A stretch of DNA of 64,000 nucleotides from Kiritimatiellia bacterium (GCA_017525225.1 JAFXTB010000162.1:20270-84269); one strand, 5' to 3'; numbered from the stretch's first letter, positions 54,605-63,592 are shown. Notes: generated from the sequence alone by a model not told the origin. Made by a program: numbers and translations.

Positions 54605-55930
54605 CTATCGCGCCATCGCGGGACTGCAGAGCCGGAAGCCGTGTACACTGTATCTTCCACCTGGGCTTTCGCGATTGCCCATTCTGCCGCCAGCGGAACC
54701 ACGGTACAGCGCGGAATTTACGTCGTTCACTTCAGTGAAGTTGCCGCCGCGTACGACGCGCCTGTCCGTGGTGCTACCGACGATAGTGGCCGCAGGCGGT
54801 CCCACGGGATCGACGACATCATCGTCAGGCATATATTGGACCCAGTAGTCGAGGCACCACTCGTCCACATTGCCGTGCATGTCGCAGAATCCCCACTTGT
54901 TCCTCATTATCGTACCAACGGGATGCGTCTCGCCTTTGGGATACGCTTCGCTGGCGCTGTTCGTGAGCCACCATCCGGCGTTCCCCCAGCTGACACCTTC
55001 CCAGTAGACAGCCCTTCCCTGCTCGCCTGCCCGGCATGCGTACTCCCACTGCGCCTCGGTTGGCAGATCGAACTCGACCCCGGTAAAGTCCCGGAACTTG
55101 CCGAGGAAGCTGTCGGGGTCCACATCGTGGAGCGGCAGATGGTGCGGCCAGTCGTATACGGTACTGTTGGGATCGCCGCGAAGATCCGCATACGACACGC
55201 GCTCGACAGGCCTTATCGCCGAATCGGCTAGATTCTTGAATACGCTCGGGACGGAGAAATCTGGTATGGTACTGTTGCCGGGCATCGACACTTTCGAGGA
55301 CTTGTACGCGTTCCTGTACTGCTCCTGCGTCATTTCGTATATGCCGAGGTAGTAGTCCTCGGTAAACGTGACGAAATGGAGGGACGCCGGCTGCCAATCC
55401 TCTATCCCCATGCGCCATTCGATTCCGGCGGCGGGGACCTTGCGCATCACGAGCTTTTCCGTCTTGTAGAGGCGGTTCGAGACACCAAGGGGGATGGATT
55501 CCTCCGTCGCGTAGTAGCGGACGCAGTTGGTGGTCAGAAGATCCACCACCATCCAGTCCGGCGGCGCGTTCGTGGCCCACGCCTTCACCACGGCGCGCAC
55601 TCCCGTGCCTGTGACAAGCCTCTCCGGCCAGTCCTTGCCGGGAATCCAGTAGGCCGTGCGGCGATCCGTGCTGTTGGTGACTACCTTGTTGACGTCGCCC
55701 ACCATGCTGGCCAGGCTGGCGCCTCCTATCGACTCCCAGGCGCCGGTCTCGGTGTTGTTCGTCTGGATGTCGATGGTGATCACGGCAGGTTCGTCGTCGA
55801 GCCTGTACGAGATCGACATCTTGCGCATCTGATCGTCGTACGAGACCGCGACGCCCTCCTGGTCGACGCGCGGCATGGCCAGCGCCGCAAGGGATGCGGC
55901 AAGCGGCATTGCGAGAAGTTTCGTTTTCAT
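54605..55930 (-). CDS. Secreted SUMF1/FGE-like protein 3
   Basis: 441 aa. Signal peptide MKTKLLAMPLAASLAALA. It shares the identical block DDEPAVITIDIQTNNTETGA with protein 1 and LPTEAQWEYACRAG in the SUMF1 fold, ending RRVVRGGNF and HGFRLC. There is no Cys pair after RGG. GGAG lies 8 nt upstream of the ATG at 55930. The three proteins may be paralogous surface-binding or assembly proteins, since SUMF1-like domains also serve as ligand-binding folds. Confidence 0.85.
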   Translation of the reverse strand: MKTKLLAMPLAASLAALAMPRVDQEGVAVSYDDQMRKMSISYRLDDEPAVITIDIQTNNTETGAWESIGGASLASMVGDVNKVVTNSTDRRTAYWIPGKDWPERLVTGTGVRAVVKAWATNAPPDWMVVDLLTTNCVRYYATEESIPLGVSNRLYKTEKLVMRKVPAAGIEWRMGIEDWQPASLHFVTFTEDYYLGIYEMTQEQYRNAYKSSKVSMPGNSTIPDFSVPSVFKNLADSAIRPVERVSYADLRGDPNSTVYDWPHHLPLHDVDPDSFLGKFRDFTGVEFDLPTEAQWEYACRAGEQGRAVYWEGVSWGNAGWWLTNSASEAYPKGETHPVGTIMRNKWGFCDMHGNVDEWCLDYWVQYMPDDDVVDPVGPPAATIVGSTTDRRVVRGGNFTEVNDVNSALYRGSAGGRMGNRESPGGRYSVHGFRLCSPAMAR

Positions 55931-55941
55931 CGGCTTTCTCC

Positions 55942-56250
55942 CTATCTGAGGTAAATCGCAAGCGCACGCGGCATGGTGAAGAGCCGCTCGAGGCTGTTCG
56001 AGGCCTGTGCGGTGAAAAGCAACGTGTCCAGCGTAGTCCCGGCGGGCATGGCCGAGGATGCTGCCGACTCCGTTCTCGCATCGAGCGCCTCTCCGAAGAC
56101 GCCCGCCTGCTCGTTCGGGGACGCGTTCACGTAGGCGCGCGTGTCCCAGAAGTCGTTGTTGATCGTGTTGTCCAGCGCGAGGACCGCGCCGGACGCGATG
56201 CATCCGAACGCCGCCAGGGCCAGGCAGACATTGCGCAACTGTACTTTCAT
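55942..56250 (-). CDS. Small secreted protein
   Basis: 102 aa. Signal peptide (VCLALAAFGCIASGAVLA), then DNTINNDFWDTRAY and a Ser/Ala-rich stretch; helical C-terminus. AAGGAGG lies 8 nt upstream, so it is well translated. It sits between a TIM-barrel protein and the three SUMF1-like proteins and may be their partner. No family recognised. Confidence 0.65.
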   Translation of the reverse strand: MKVQLRNVCLALAAFGCIASGAVLALDNTINNDFWDTRAYVNASPNEQAGVFGEALDARTESAASSAMPAGTTLDTLLFTAQASNSLERLFTMPRALAIYLR

Positions 56251-56266
56251 GGTAGTAGCCTCCTTG

Positions 56267-57898
56267 TCATTTTGTGTATTGAATCTTGACCGCGAAATCG
56301 TTGAAAGTCGTCCGGTCCCCGGAAAGGACCATGAAGCGGAACACGTTGAGACCCTTGCGGACGATGGATGGATCGACGGGGAAGGACGCCAGTCCGTTCT
56401 TCACGGACGCCATCTTCAGCTGCGTGCCGTTCATCCACAGTCCGATCCCGTTGCCGTCCGTCCGTCCCGTAAGCGCGAGCGCGGTCACATTCGGCCTTAG
56501 TCCCTTCGCGGCGGCCTTGGCGAAATCGTCTCCGATGCGGATCGAGAAATTGACCGGTATCCCCTCCCACGCCCCCATCGGCTGGCTGGGATCGATGTAC
56601 GCCACGTTGCGGAACCGCGCGCCGTTCTTCAGGTAGTAGTCGCAACGGTAGCCGCCGCCGCCGCGCTCCGTGGCGAAATAGATCTTGTCGAGACCGTCCG
56701 TCTCGCGCGGCGACACCTGCGCATGCCTCTGGAGCGTTCCATACTCATGGTTGAACAGGTATATCCCGTCGCAGCCGGCATCCATGCATTCCGCGAAGCG
56801 CGCGTGCTGGAACTCGAGCGTGCCGCGTCCGGGGATGATCGGCCTTGGCGGCTTGCTGCGGGCGCAGATCCCCGGAATGCGCGTCTCATCGAGCGAGGCG
56901 TAGAACTTCGCGCCGTACTGGTGGCAGAGTCCGGCCATCTGCGCCCAGTCGTTCAGACGGAAGTAGCATCCGCCCACGACCTCGTCCACATACCCGTGGC
57001 GCAGCCAGGTGGCCACGTCCAGCCCGATCGCCCTGTCGTATTCCGGCGAATCAGCCACGCGCACGCGAACGAGGATCGGGCGTCCACGCCTTCTTCCCGC
57101 CGCATCGACGGCGGCGCGGATGTCGCGCATCAGCACCGTCATGGACTCGACCTCCTTCATGCTCGCCTCGCCGCCGAGCCACACGCTCTTGAAGACCACC
57201 AGGTGCCTGCAGAAGTCGATCTCCAGCACGTCGAAGTCGTAGCCGGCGCAGAAGTCGCGTACTACCTTGAAGGCCGTATTGCGCACGAGCGCGTGCGTGA
57301 AATCGACGGACGACCATGCGCCGTAGCGTGGGCCCTCCCCCGCATCCTTGGCGGACGGCGCCATCATGCATTCGGGATGCAGCCGCTTGAATGGCGACAT
57401 CATCTCCGCGGGCATCCAGGCGTCATGCGTGTCGTTCATCCTGATGGAGAGGGTTCCGTACATGCCGCGGGCATGGGCGTAGTCGATGGCCATCTGCAGG
57501 CAGTCCAGCCCCTTCGCCCAGAAATCGAGCGTCGCGTTGCGGCAGCCTTCGCCAGCGTAGCCGCCGGATACGGTGTTCGTGCTTGGCCATCCCGAGCGGA
57601 AGAGGGAGTAGAACGCGAAGCTCTGGGATGGCGAATACGCTATCTCGGAAACCACGGTCCCCTTCGTGTAGTCCAGCCGCTGGCTCGCGAAGCCCTCCGG
57701 CGTGATGGGCTTGTTCGTGGGATACCGCTGCATGTCGTCGCCATCGTTGTTGTAGATGATGAGCCGTTCGCGCCCGAGCGCGCGCTGGCGCATCAGCTCG
57801 TAGTCCGCATCCGCCGCCTGGGCGATCGCGCACGCGACCGCCAGGGCCGCCGCCATGACGGCATGCCGCCTGCATTGTTCCATCGTTCCTTGCCTCAT
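56267..57898 (-). CDS. Secreted TIM-barrel glycosidase-like protein with beta-sandwich tail
   Basis: 543 aa. Signal segment (HAVMAAALAVACAIAQAA). The barrel has RLIIYNNDGDD, YGTLSIRMNDTHDAW, FDVLEIDFCRHL and DGIYLFNHEYG at strand ends, reminiscent of the GH10-like DUF187 barrels, with several candidate acids. The C-terminal 110 residues form a sandwich (NVTALALTGRTDGNG). A second ATG at 57883 is possible. A link to glycan breakdown is inferred from the operon. Confidence 0.68.
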   Translation of the reverse strand: MRQGTMEQCRRHAVMAAALAVACAIAQAADADYELMRQRALGRERLIIYNNDGDDMQRYPTNKPITPEGFASQRLDYTKGTVVSEIAYSPSQSFAFYSLFRSGWPSTNTVSGGYAGEGCRNATLDFWAKGLDCLQMAIDYAHARGMYGTLSIRMNDTHDAWMPAEMMSPFKRLHPECMMAPSAKDAGEGPRYGAWSSVDFTHALVRNTAFKVVRDFCAGYDFDVLEIDFCRHLVVFKSVWLGGEASMKEVESMTVLMRDIRAAVDAAGRRRGRPILVRVRVADSPEYDRAIGLDVATWLRHGYVDEVVGGCYFRLNDWAQMAGLCHQYGAKFYASLDETRIPGICARSKPPRPIIPGRGTLEFQHARFAECMDAGCDGIYLFNHEYGTLQRHAQVSPRETDGLDKIYFATERGGGGYRCDYYLKNGARFRNVAYIDPSQPMGAWEGIPVNFSIRIGDDFAKAAAKGLRPNVTALALTGRTDGNGIGLWMNGTQLKMASVKNGLASFPVDPSIVRKGLNVFRFMVLSGDRTTFNDFAVKIQYTK

Positions 57899-57945
57899 TT
57901 CATTTCTCCTGTTTTAATCTTGCTTCTTCCTGCCGCATCCCTTTC

Positions 57946-58743
57946 CTACCAGGCGGTCATGCCGCCATCGACCACGATGTTCGAGCCTGTCATGAACGAC
58001 GATGCGTCGGAACAGAGCAGAAGGAGCGCGCCGGAAAGCTCCTCCGCGCGCCCGGTGCGGCCCATCATCGTCTTCGCGGAGAGCCTGCCGATGAATGCCA
58101 TGTCGCTCTTGGGCGTCACGTTCGGGAAAGGCCCGGGCGTGAGCGAATTCACGCGGATATTCTTCGCTGCCAGCGCCGCCGCGCAATAGCGCGTGAACTG
58201 CAGGACGCCCGCCTTGCCAGCCCCGTACGTGGGCGGACTCCACGGGATGTCCTTGCCGTAGATGGCGAAGTCGGGCGAGACGAGCCCATACATGGAGCCG
58301 ATGTTGACGATCGCCCCGCCGCCGCGTCTTTCGAGATGCGGGATGGCCGCGCGCGTGCAGCGGAACGTGACGCCAAGAGTACCGTCGATGCCCGTTTGCC
58401 AGGTATCGTCGTCAACGCGGTCGAGCCGATATTCGCAGCTCTTGCCGCCCGCGCCGCCACCGTATGCGGCATTGTTGACAAGAACGTCTAGTCCGCCGAA
58501 CGTAGCCTCCACGGCATCCATCGCCGCCTCCGCGCCGCCCTTCTCCGCGAGATCGAACTGGAGGAAGGCGAGACGGCCTGCGGCGCGGAAATCCGCGAAC
58601 TCGTCGCCGAGCCTGTCGGTGCGGCCGATGACGGCCACCTTCGCGCCCGCATCGAGAAGAGTGCGCGTCATGGTCTTTCCAAGATTCCCCGCGCCGCCGG
58701 TAATGGCGACGACCTTGCCGGTCATATCGAAAAGCTTGTTCAT
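57946..58743 (-). CDS. Short-chain dehydrogenase/reductase (second copy)
   Basis: 265 aa. AITGGAGNLG dinucleotide motif, NNAAYGGG, catalytic Ser in NIGSMYG and the YGAGK (Y-x3-K) pair, ending SNIVVDGG. Similar to 2-deoxy-D-gluconate/fructuronate-type SDRs. The start at 58743 follows AGGTG; an upstream GTG is also in frame. It lies 10 nt behind the symporter gene. Confidence 0.92.
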   Translation of the reverse strand: MNKLFDMTGKVVAITGGAGNLGKTMTRTLLDAGAKVAVIGRTDRLGDEFADFRAAGRLAFLQFDLAEKGGAEAAMDAVEATFGGLDVLVNNAAYGGGAGGKSCEYRLDRVDDDTWQTGIDGTLGVTFRCTRAAIPHLERRGGGAIVNIGSMYGLVSPDFAIYGKDIPWSPPTYGAGKAGVLQFTRYCAAALAAKNIRVNSLTPGPFPNVTPKSDMAFIGRLSAKTMMGRTGRAEELSGALLLLCSDASSFMTGSNIVVDGGMTAW

Positions 58744-58753
58744 CGGCTGCACC

Positions 58754-60256
58754 TCATTCGTTTTCCATACTTTTCGTTGACGGCCCGCTCGGCGAGCGGG
58801 CCCTACAAATGCTCGCTATCGGTGCGACAATAAGCGCAACCACCAGGCCGAAGAAGCCGTAGAGGAGCAGGTGGGGCTTGCCGGACCACGGCACCATGTC
58901 GAGGCCGAAAGTGACCACATAGTTCGCGGTGAGCCCGACCATCGCACCAAATCCGTTCACCTTCTTCATGAATATCCCCATGAAGAAGAGCGAGGCGAGT
59001 CCGGCGGTGAGGATGCCGAGAAACCGCTGGAACTGGTCGAAGATGGAGAAGACGTCCATGTTCGCGAGAACGAGCGCGAAAGTTCCACCGGCGACGCCCG
59101 TCGCGATCGTGGCGATACGTCCGCACCAGAGCGCCTTCGCCTCGCCGCCAGGGTCGTTCGGACGCCTCTCGAGGACGAGTCTGCGGTAGAAGTCGGTGGT
59201 GAAGGCGGTCGCCGACGAATTGAGGTTCGCCGCGAGCGTCGAGACTGTTGCGGCGGCGACCGCCGCGAAGATGATGCCGGAGACACCATTCGGGAGAATC
59301 TGCGCGATGTACACGGGAAGGATCTGGTCGTTCTTCGTTATGGCGGGGATGATATTGGGGTGCGAACGGTAGAACGCCCACAGCCCGATGCCTATCGCGA
59401 AGCATGCGATGTTGGTGAGCGTGCCAAGGATCATTTCCGTCTTTATGGATCTTGCGGCCGCCGCCTCGTCCTTCACGGCCATGTAGCGCTGCACCACGCG
59501 CTGGTCGGAGGTGTAGGATGCGAAGTTTGCGATGAAGCCCCCGAGAAGCACCACCCAGAAGCCGGCCTTGGACCAGTCCCAGGTGAAATCGAATATGCGC
59601 AGACGCCCCTCGTCCCCTGCATGGGCGAGGAAGCCTGAGACTCCACCCTTCGCACCAAAGACGAGAAGCACGATTATAAGCACCATCGACGCGATGAGAA
59701 GAAGCGCCTGCACGAAGTCGCTCCAGACGACGGCCTCGAGCCCGCCCAGCGAGCTGTAGAGTATGGTCACCGTCATCACCACGACTATCGCTATGTTGAC
59801 GGACATCCCTGTTACAGCCGCGAGCGCGACCGCCGGTAGGTACGTCACCACCGCCGTGGATGCCACCATGAAGAGGATGAACGCCGCCGAGGCGAAGAGC
59901 CTGCATGGAAGATTGAAGCGCACTTCCAGATACTCGTAGGCGCTTGTGAGGTTCAGCTTGCGGAAGAACGGCATGTACCATCTTATCGCGATGAACGCAC
60001 CCGGAATGACGCCTACGATGATCGGCAGGTAGGTGAGATCGGAGGCGTACACGAGGGCAGGGATCGAGAGAAACGTGATGGATGAGAACATCGCCGCGTA
60101 TAGCGAGAGCGCCGCCGCCCACCACGGGATGTTCCCTCCACCCTTGAAGTATTCCTTCGAGTTCCGGTTGCGGTGCATGAACCAGAAGCCCACCCCGGCG
60201 ATGACGCCGAGATAGCCAAGTACTATGACCCAGTTTATCCAGTGGAACTTCACCAT
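58754..60256 (-). CDS. Sodium:solute symporter (SSS family), copy B
   Basis: 500 aa, about 13 membrane helices. FHWINWVIVLGYL, LSLYAAMFSSITFLSIPALV and MTVTILYSSLGGLEAVVW are the same as in the symporter at 9208-10701, so the two are close paralogues. The C-terminal tail ICRARSPSGPSTKS is encoded by a palindromic repeat copy that the other gene lacks. The partner genes (DegT aminotransferase, SDR, Gfo/Idh, isomerase) suggest uptake of an amino- or keto-sugar. Confidence 0.93.
   Translation of the reverse strand: MVKFHWINWVIVLGYLGVIAGVGFWFMHRNRNSKEYFKGGGNIPWWAAALSLYAAMFSSITFLSIPALVYASDLTYLPIIVGVIPGAFIAIRWYMPFFRKLNLTSAYEYLEVRFNLPCRLFASAAFILFMVASTAVVTYLPAVALAAVTGMSVNIAIVVVMTVTILYSSLGGLEAVVWSDFVQALLLIASMVLIIVLLVFGAKGGVSGFLAHAGDEGRLRIFDFTWDWSKAGFWVVLLGGFIANFASYTSDQRVVQRYMAVKDEAAAARSIKTEMILGTLTNIACFAIGIGLWAFYRSHPNIIPAITKNDQILPVYIAQILPNGVSGIIFAAVAAATVSTLAANLNSSATAFTTDFYRRLVLERRPNDPGGEAKALWCGRIATIATGVAGGTFALVLANMDVFSIFDQFQRFLGILTAGLASLFFMGIFMKKVNGFGAMVGLTANYVVTFGLDMVPWSGKPHLLLYGFFGLVVALIVAPIASICRARSPSGPSTKSMENE
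58780..58807 (-). repeat. Small palindromic repeat, copy 4 (end of symporter B gene)
   Basis: On the minus strand it reads TAGGGCCCGCTCGCCGAG and the inverted half. It supplies residues RARSPSGP in the C-terminal tail of the symporter, in the same reading phase as in the kinase. The paralogous symporter A has a different tail without this stretch. Confidence 0.85.
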
Positions 60257-60289
60257 GGTAACCGCTCCGCCTTGCCCTTCCCCTGCCGA

Positions 60290-61474
60290 TCAGCTGAACG
60301 ACTCGATGGTCTGGCGCAGGATATCGGCCTGGCGGACCGAATCCGCCTCGTCGAAGTAGTCCGTCTTGAACTGCAGCAGACGCGGCTGGAGGCGTTCCGC
60401 CACCGGGCATATCCCCTTCGAATAGTCGCCGCCCACGACCTTCTCGCGTCCGAGGAACGCGCGGTTGCGGTACATAGGCTCCATGTAACCGAGCATCCAC
60501 GCACCATAGACGCCGTCGCCACCCAGCTCCATGAACTTACGGCGGAAGTCGAACCAGCCTACCTTGTCGGTATCCAGCTCCATGACGAACGCCCACCACG
60601 AATTCACGAAGCCTTCAGGCACGGCCTGCGGCTTGAGCCAGGAGCAACCCTTGACGGCGTCAAGGAAGTGGTTTGCCGCCAAGATACGCATCTCCACAAG
60701 CTCGTCGAGCCGTTCGAGCTGTGCGAGGGCCACCGCGCCGCAGAGATCGGACGGACGGTAGTTCCACCCCATCACCACATGGCGCTCGAAGGTGGGGCTT
60801 TGGATGTCCTCCTTCGTGATGCGCCCTTTCTCAAGGCCGATGGAACCGTATCCGAGACCGGAATAGCGGCGCAGCTTGAGCGCGAGATCCGGGTCGTTCG
60901 TTGTCACGATCCCGCCTTCCCCGGATGTCATGTGCTTCGATGCCTGGAAGCTGAACGAGCACATGTGCGCGACAGATCCGGTGACACGGCCCCGGCAGGT
61001 GCCCAGGAAGCACTGCGCGTCGTCCTCGATCACGGTGAGCCCGTGCTTCTCGGCAATGGCCATAATCGCATCGATGTCGCACGGAAGGCCGTAGAGCGAC
61101 ACGGGGATTATCGCCTTGGTGCGGGGCGTGATCTTCGCCTCGATCGCCGCCGGGGAGATGTTGAACGTGTCGGGATCGATATCCGCGAATACGGGCGTCG
61201 CCCCGGCGTGGAGGATGCAGATGTTCGTGGACGACATCGTAAGCGGCGGGCATATCACCTCGTCACCCACGCCGACGCCCGAAGCCTCCAGCGCGCAATG
61301 CAGCGTCACCGTGCCGTTCACCATCGCGATGGCGTACTTCGCACCCATCTTCTCGGCGAAGCGCTTTTCGAGCTCCGTCACCATGCAGTAGTTCTTCGCG
61401 CTCTTGAACTGTCCGTCGAGCACCCGCCCGACGTATTCGCGCTCAAGCGTCGAAATCCGTTCGATTTTTTTCAT
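60290..61474 (-). CDS. DegT/DnrJ/EryC1/StrS-family PLP aminotransferase
   Basis: 394 aa. The Schiff-base lysine is in FSFQASKHMTSGEGG, the family signature. The family aminates keto sugars in nucleotide-sugar synthesis or acts on free amino sugars and inosose. In an operon without nucleotide-sugar enzymes, a catabolic keto-sugar/amino-sugar exchange seems likely. The start follows 17 nt after a heptamer tandem repeat and has no good ribosome-binding site. Confidence 0.9.
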   Translation of the reverse strand: MKKIERISTLEREYVGRVLDGQFKSAKNYCMVTELEKRFAEKMGAKYAIAMVNGTVTLHCALEASGVGVGDEVICPPLTMSSTNICILHAGATPVFADIDPDTFNISPAAIEAKITPRTKAIIPVSLYGLPCDIDAIMAIAEKHGLTVIEDDAQCFLGTCRGRVTGSVAHMCSFSFQASKHMTSGEGGIVTTNDPDLALKLRRYSGLGYGSIGLEKGRITKEDIQSPTFERHVVMGWNYRPSDLCGAVALAQLERLDELVEMRILAANHFLDAVKGCSWLKPQAVPEGFVNSWWAFVMELDTDKVGWFDFRRKFMELGGDGVYGAWMLGYMEPMYRNRAFLGREKVVGGDYSKGICPVAERLQPRLLQFKTDYFDEADSVRQADILRQTIESFS

Positions 61475-61491
61475 GGAAGTTTCTGGTTTCT

Positions 61492-61561
61492 AGTCGTTAG
61501 TCGTTAGTCGTTAGTTGCTAGTCGTTAGTCGCTAGTCGTTGGTCGCTAGTCGTTAGTTGAC
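61492..61561. repeat. Tandem heptamer repeat, ten units
   Basis: Consecutive 7-bp units AGTCGTT with single-base variants (AGTTGCT, AGTCGCT, GGTCGCT, last AGTTGAC). It is in the short gap between the isomerase stop codon (61572) and the aminotransferase start (61474). On the coding strand it reads CTAACGA-type units and contains many stop-like TAA/TAG triplets. Confidence 0.9.
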
Positions 61562-61571
61562 GTTGGCGGGG

Positions 61572-62444
61572 TCAGAGGCACTTCAGTTCCTTGATCTGCT
61601 CAACCATGCGATCCGCGAGGGCGGCGTCGGGCAGGACGAGGTCCGGCAGGCGCGAGAACGGAATCATCTCCACCGTGTACGGTCCTGAGTATCCCGTCTT
61701 GTCCATCGCGGCGAAAAGCCGTCCGAAATCGACGACACCCTTGAAGAGATCCTCGCCGAAGCCGTGCAGGCCGCCGGCGGAGTCGCTCTCCTCGAAGTTC
61801 TTGAGATGCACAGCCTTGATACGGTCGCCGAGGATGTCGGGGAAGTCCTCGGGGCGGCCCGTGAGGCAGCAGTTGCCCGCATCGAAGTAGACGCCGATGC
61901 GTTCCGACTGGAACTGGTCGAGGAAGAGCTTCCATTCCATAGGCGAGACGAGGAAGCGGTTCCACACGTTCTCGAGCGCGATGTTCACGCCAAGCTCCTC
62001 CGCCACCGGCTCCAGCTCGCGGATGGAGGCGGTCGCGTTCTGCCAGGCACTCTTGTAGGACACCTCCGCGTGCGACGCGTCCCACGCGACGCGCGTGGCG
62101 CCAGGCACGGTGAGCACCGTCTCGGCGCCCAGCCACTTCGCGAGCTGCATGTATTTCTTCATGAAGCCGATGGCCTCGGCACGCTCCGCCGGATCGTCCG
62201 CGCAGAGCCACTTGCCCCAGCCTGCGCCGGAGGCGAGCGTCCTCAGCCCAACGCTCTTGCCCTTGGCGTAGTCGGCAAGTTCCCTCGCCTCGGCCTCGGG
62301 GACATCGACGGACAGGCAGTCGCCCACGGTGAGTTCCACGCCATCCAGCCCCTTGCCGGCTGCCCAGTCGATGAATTCGCGCGGCTTCCTTTCCCCGCCG
62401 AATCCGCAGTAGACCCATGCATTCAGCGCGATGTAGCTCCTCAT
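61572..62444 (-). CDS. Sugar phosphate isomerase/epimerase-like TIM barrel
   Basis: 290 aa. VELTVGD, ALENVWNRFLVSP, FDAGNC, HLKNFE and TVEMIP mark the metal-binding strands of the xylose-isomerase-like fold. It is a probable inosose- or keto-sugar-handling enzyme. The start at 62444 overlaps the TGA of the Gfo/Idh gene (ATGA). Confidence 0.9.
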   Translation of the reverse strand: MRSYIALNAWVYCGFGGERKPREFIDWAAGKGLDGVELTVGDCLSVDVPEAEARELADYAKGKSVGLRTLASGAGWGKWLCADDPAERAEAIGFMKKYMQLAKWLGAETVLTVPGATRVAWDASHAEVSYKSAWQNATASIRELEPVAEELGVNIALENVWNRFLVSPMEWKLFLDQFQSERIGVYFDAGNCCLTGRPEDFPDILGDRIKAVHLKNFEESDSAGGLHGFGEDLFKGVVDFGRLFAAMDKTGYSGPYTVEMIPFSRLPDLVLPDAALADRMVEQIKELKCL

Positions 62445-63484
62445 AGCGCCACCGCCTTCCCTGACTTCACGGCGCGTTCCTCGGCGAAGGCCATCTCCAT
62501 CGTCGTAGCCACGGAATCGAGTGTCTGGTACTTCGTAGGCGCGATACCCTTCTTCACGCACTGGACGAAATACGCGAGCTCCTGGTGCCAGCCCGTAGGC
62601 CCGGCCTTGACGTCGCACTTGGGCACGATCGGCTTGCCCTTCACGGGATAGATGTGGTAGCCGGAAGCGTCCAGCTTCAGCGTGGCCTTCTCGCAGACGA
62701 TCGTGAAGGACATCTCGAAGGGCGTGCCCTTGGCCGCCGCCCAGCCGCCCTCGGCCATGACGAGCGTACCGTCGCCATAGTCGTAGGTGGCCACCACATG
62801 GTCTACGCCACCCTTGCAGACGACATCCGCCGCACCTGCGGCAGACAGGCGCTTGGGCTTGCCGAAGAAGTAGTTGACCTCGTCGATGTCGTGCACGTGC
62901 AGGTCAAGGAGCGCCCCACCGGAGCGCACGCCGTCCATGAACCAGTTCTGCCAGGCATTGCCGTCCACCGACGGCGAGATGCGCTTGAACGTAGCCGTCT
63001 TCATCTTTCCGGCCTTGCCGCTCTTGAAGTATTCCCAGGCATGGCGGTATTCCGGCCAGGCCCTTACGCACATGCCTACGTTGAAGAACGTCTTGGCCTT
63101 CTTCACGGCGGCCACGATCCGCTTGAGCTGCGCCCTGTCGCGGCAGAGCGGCTTCTCGCAGAACACGTGCTTGCCGGCCTTGAGCGCCGCCACCGCCAGG
63201 TCGGCATGGTCGGGCGTTGGCACGCAGATGTCCACGATGTCCACATCCGCATCGGCAAGCATCGCAAAGCCGTTCTCATAGACCGTCACGCCCGTGAGAT
63301 CAAGGGGCTTGGAATTGTCGCCTCCACCTATGTTGCCAACGACCTTAGAGATGTCTCCGCGCCGCTTGGCCGCATCGACATCCGCCACCGCCACGATCCT
63401 GGCATCCTTCATGCCCTTGTAGATTCCCCAGTGGGTCGTGCCCATGAAGCCCAGACCTACCAGCCCTATGCGTACCTCTTTCAT
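62441..63484 (-). CDS. Gfo/Idh/MocA-family dehydrogenase (first gene of operon)
   Basis: 347 aa. Rossmann motif GLVGLGFMGTTHWG, VFCEKPL (EKP motif) and the HVHDIDEVNYF strand with the catalytic His/Asp. It oxidises a sugar or inositol with NAD(P). AAAGGAG lies 8 nt upstream of ATG 63484. It starts the operon and is transcribed divergently from the AraC-type gene. Confidence 0.93.
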   Translation of the reverse strand: MKEVRIGLVGLGFMGTTHWGIYKGMKDARIVAVADVDAAKRRGDISKVVGNIGGGDNSKPLDLTGVTVYENGFAMLADADVDIVDICVPTPDHADLAVAALKAGKHVFCEKPLCRDRAQLKRIVAAVKKAKTFFNVGMCVRAWPEYRHAWEYFKSGKAGKMKTATFKRISPSVDGNAWQNWFMDGVRSGGALLDLHVHDIDEVNYFFGKPKRLSAAGAADVVCKGGVDHVVATYDYGDGTLVMAEGGWAAAKGTPFEMSFTIVCEKATLKLDASGYHIYPVKGKPIVPKCDVKAGPTGWHQELAYFVQCVKKGIAPTKYQTLDSVATTMEMAFAEERAVKSGKAVAL

Positions 63485-63500
63485 TTGAATTTCTCCTTTC

Positions 63501-63530
63501 GCCCTTAAGGGCAAGGCAAGTATATCAAAA
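63501..63530 (-). promoter_or_regulatory. Promoter of the second catabolic operon with palindromic operator candidate
   Basis: TTTTTTGATATACT on the minus strand gives -10 TATACT at 63519-63524. The expected start of transcription falls on the edge of a perfect 12-bp palindrome GCCCTTAAGGGC (63501-63512). A repressor bound there would block the start site. The AraC-type gene is divergent, about 100 bp away. Confidence 0.5.
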
Positions 63531-63592
63531 AATGAGCCTGCTATGTGTATTATATATTTTCATAAAATATCATGTACATTTCCAGGGGCGTA

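Noticed and set aside
51996..55930. True formylglycine-generating (sulfatase-activating) enzymes
   Set aside because: The Cys pair expected after RGG is absent from all three and no sulfatase gene is in the window.
61492..61561. CRISPR-like array
   Set aside because: Units are 7 bp without spacers and there are no cas genes.
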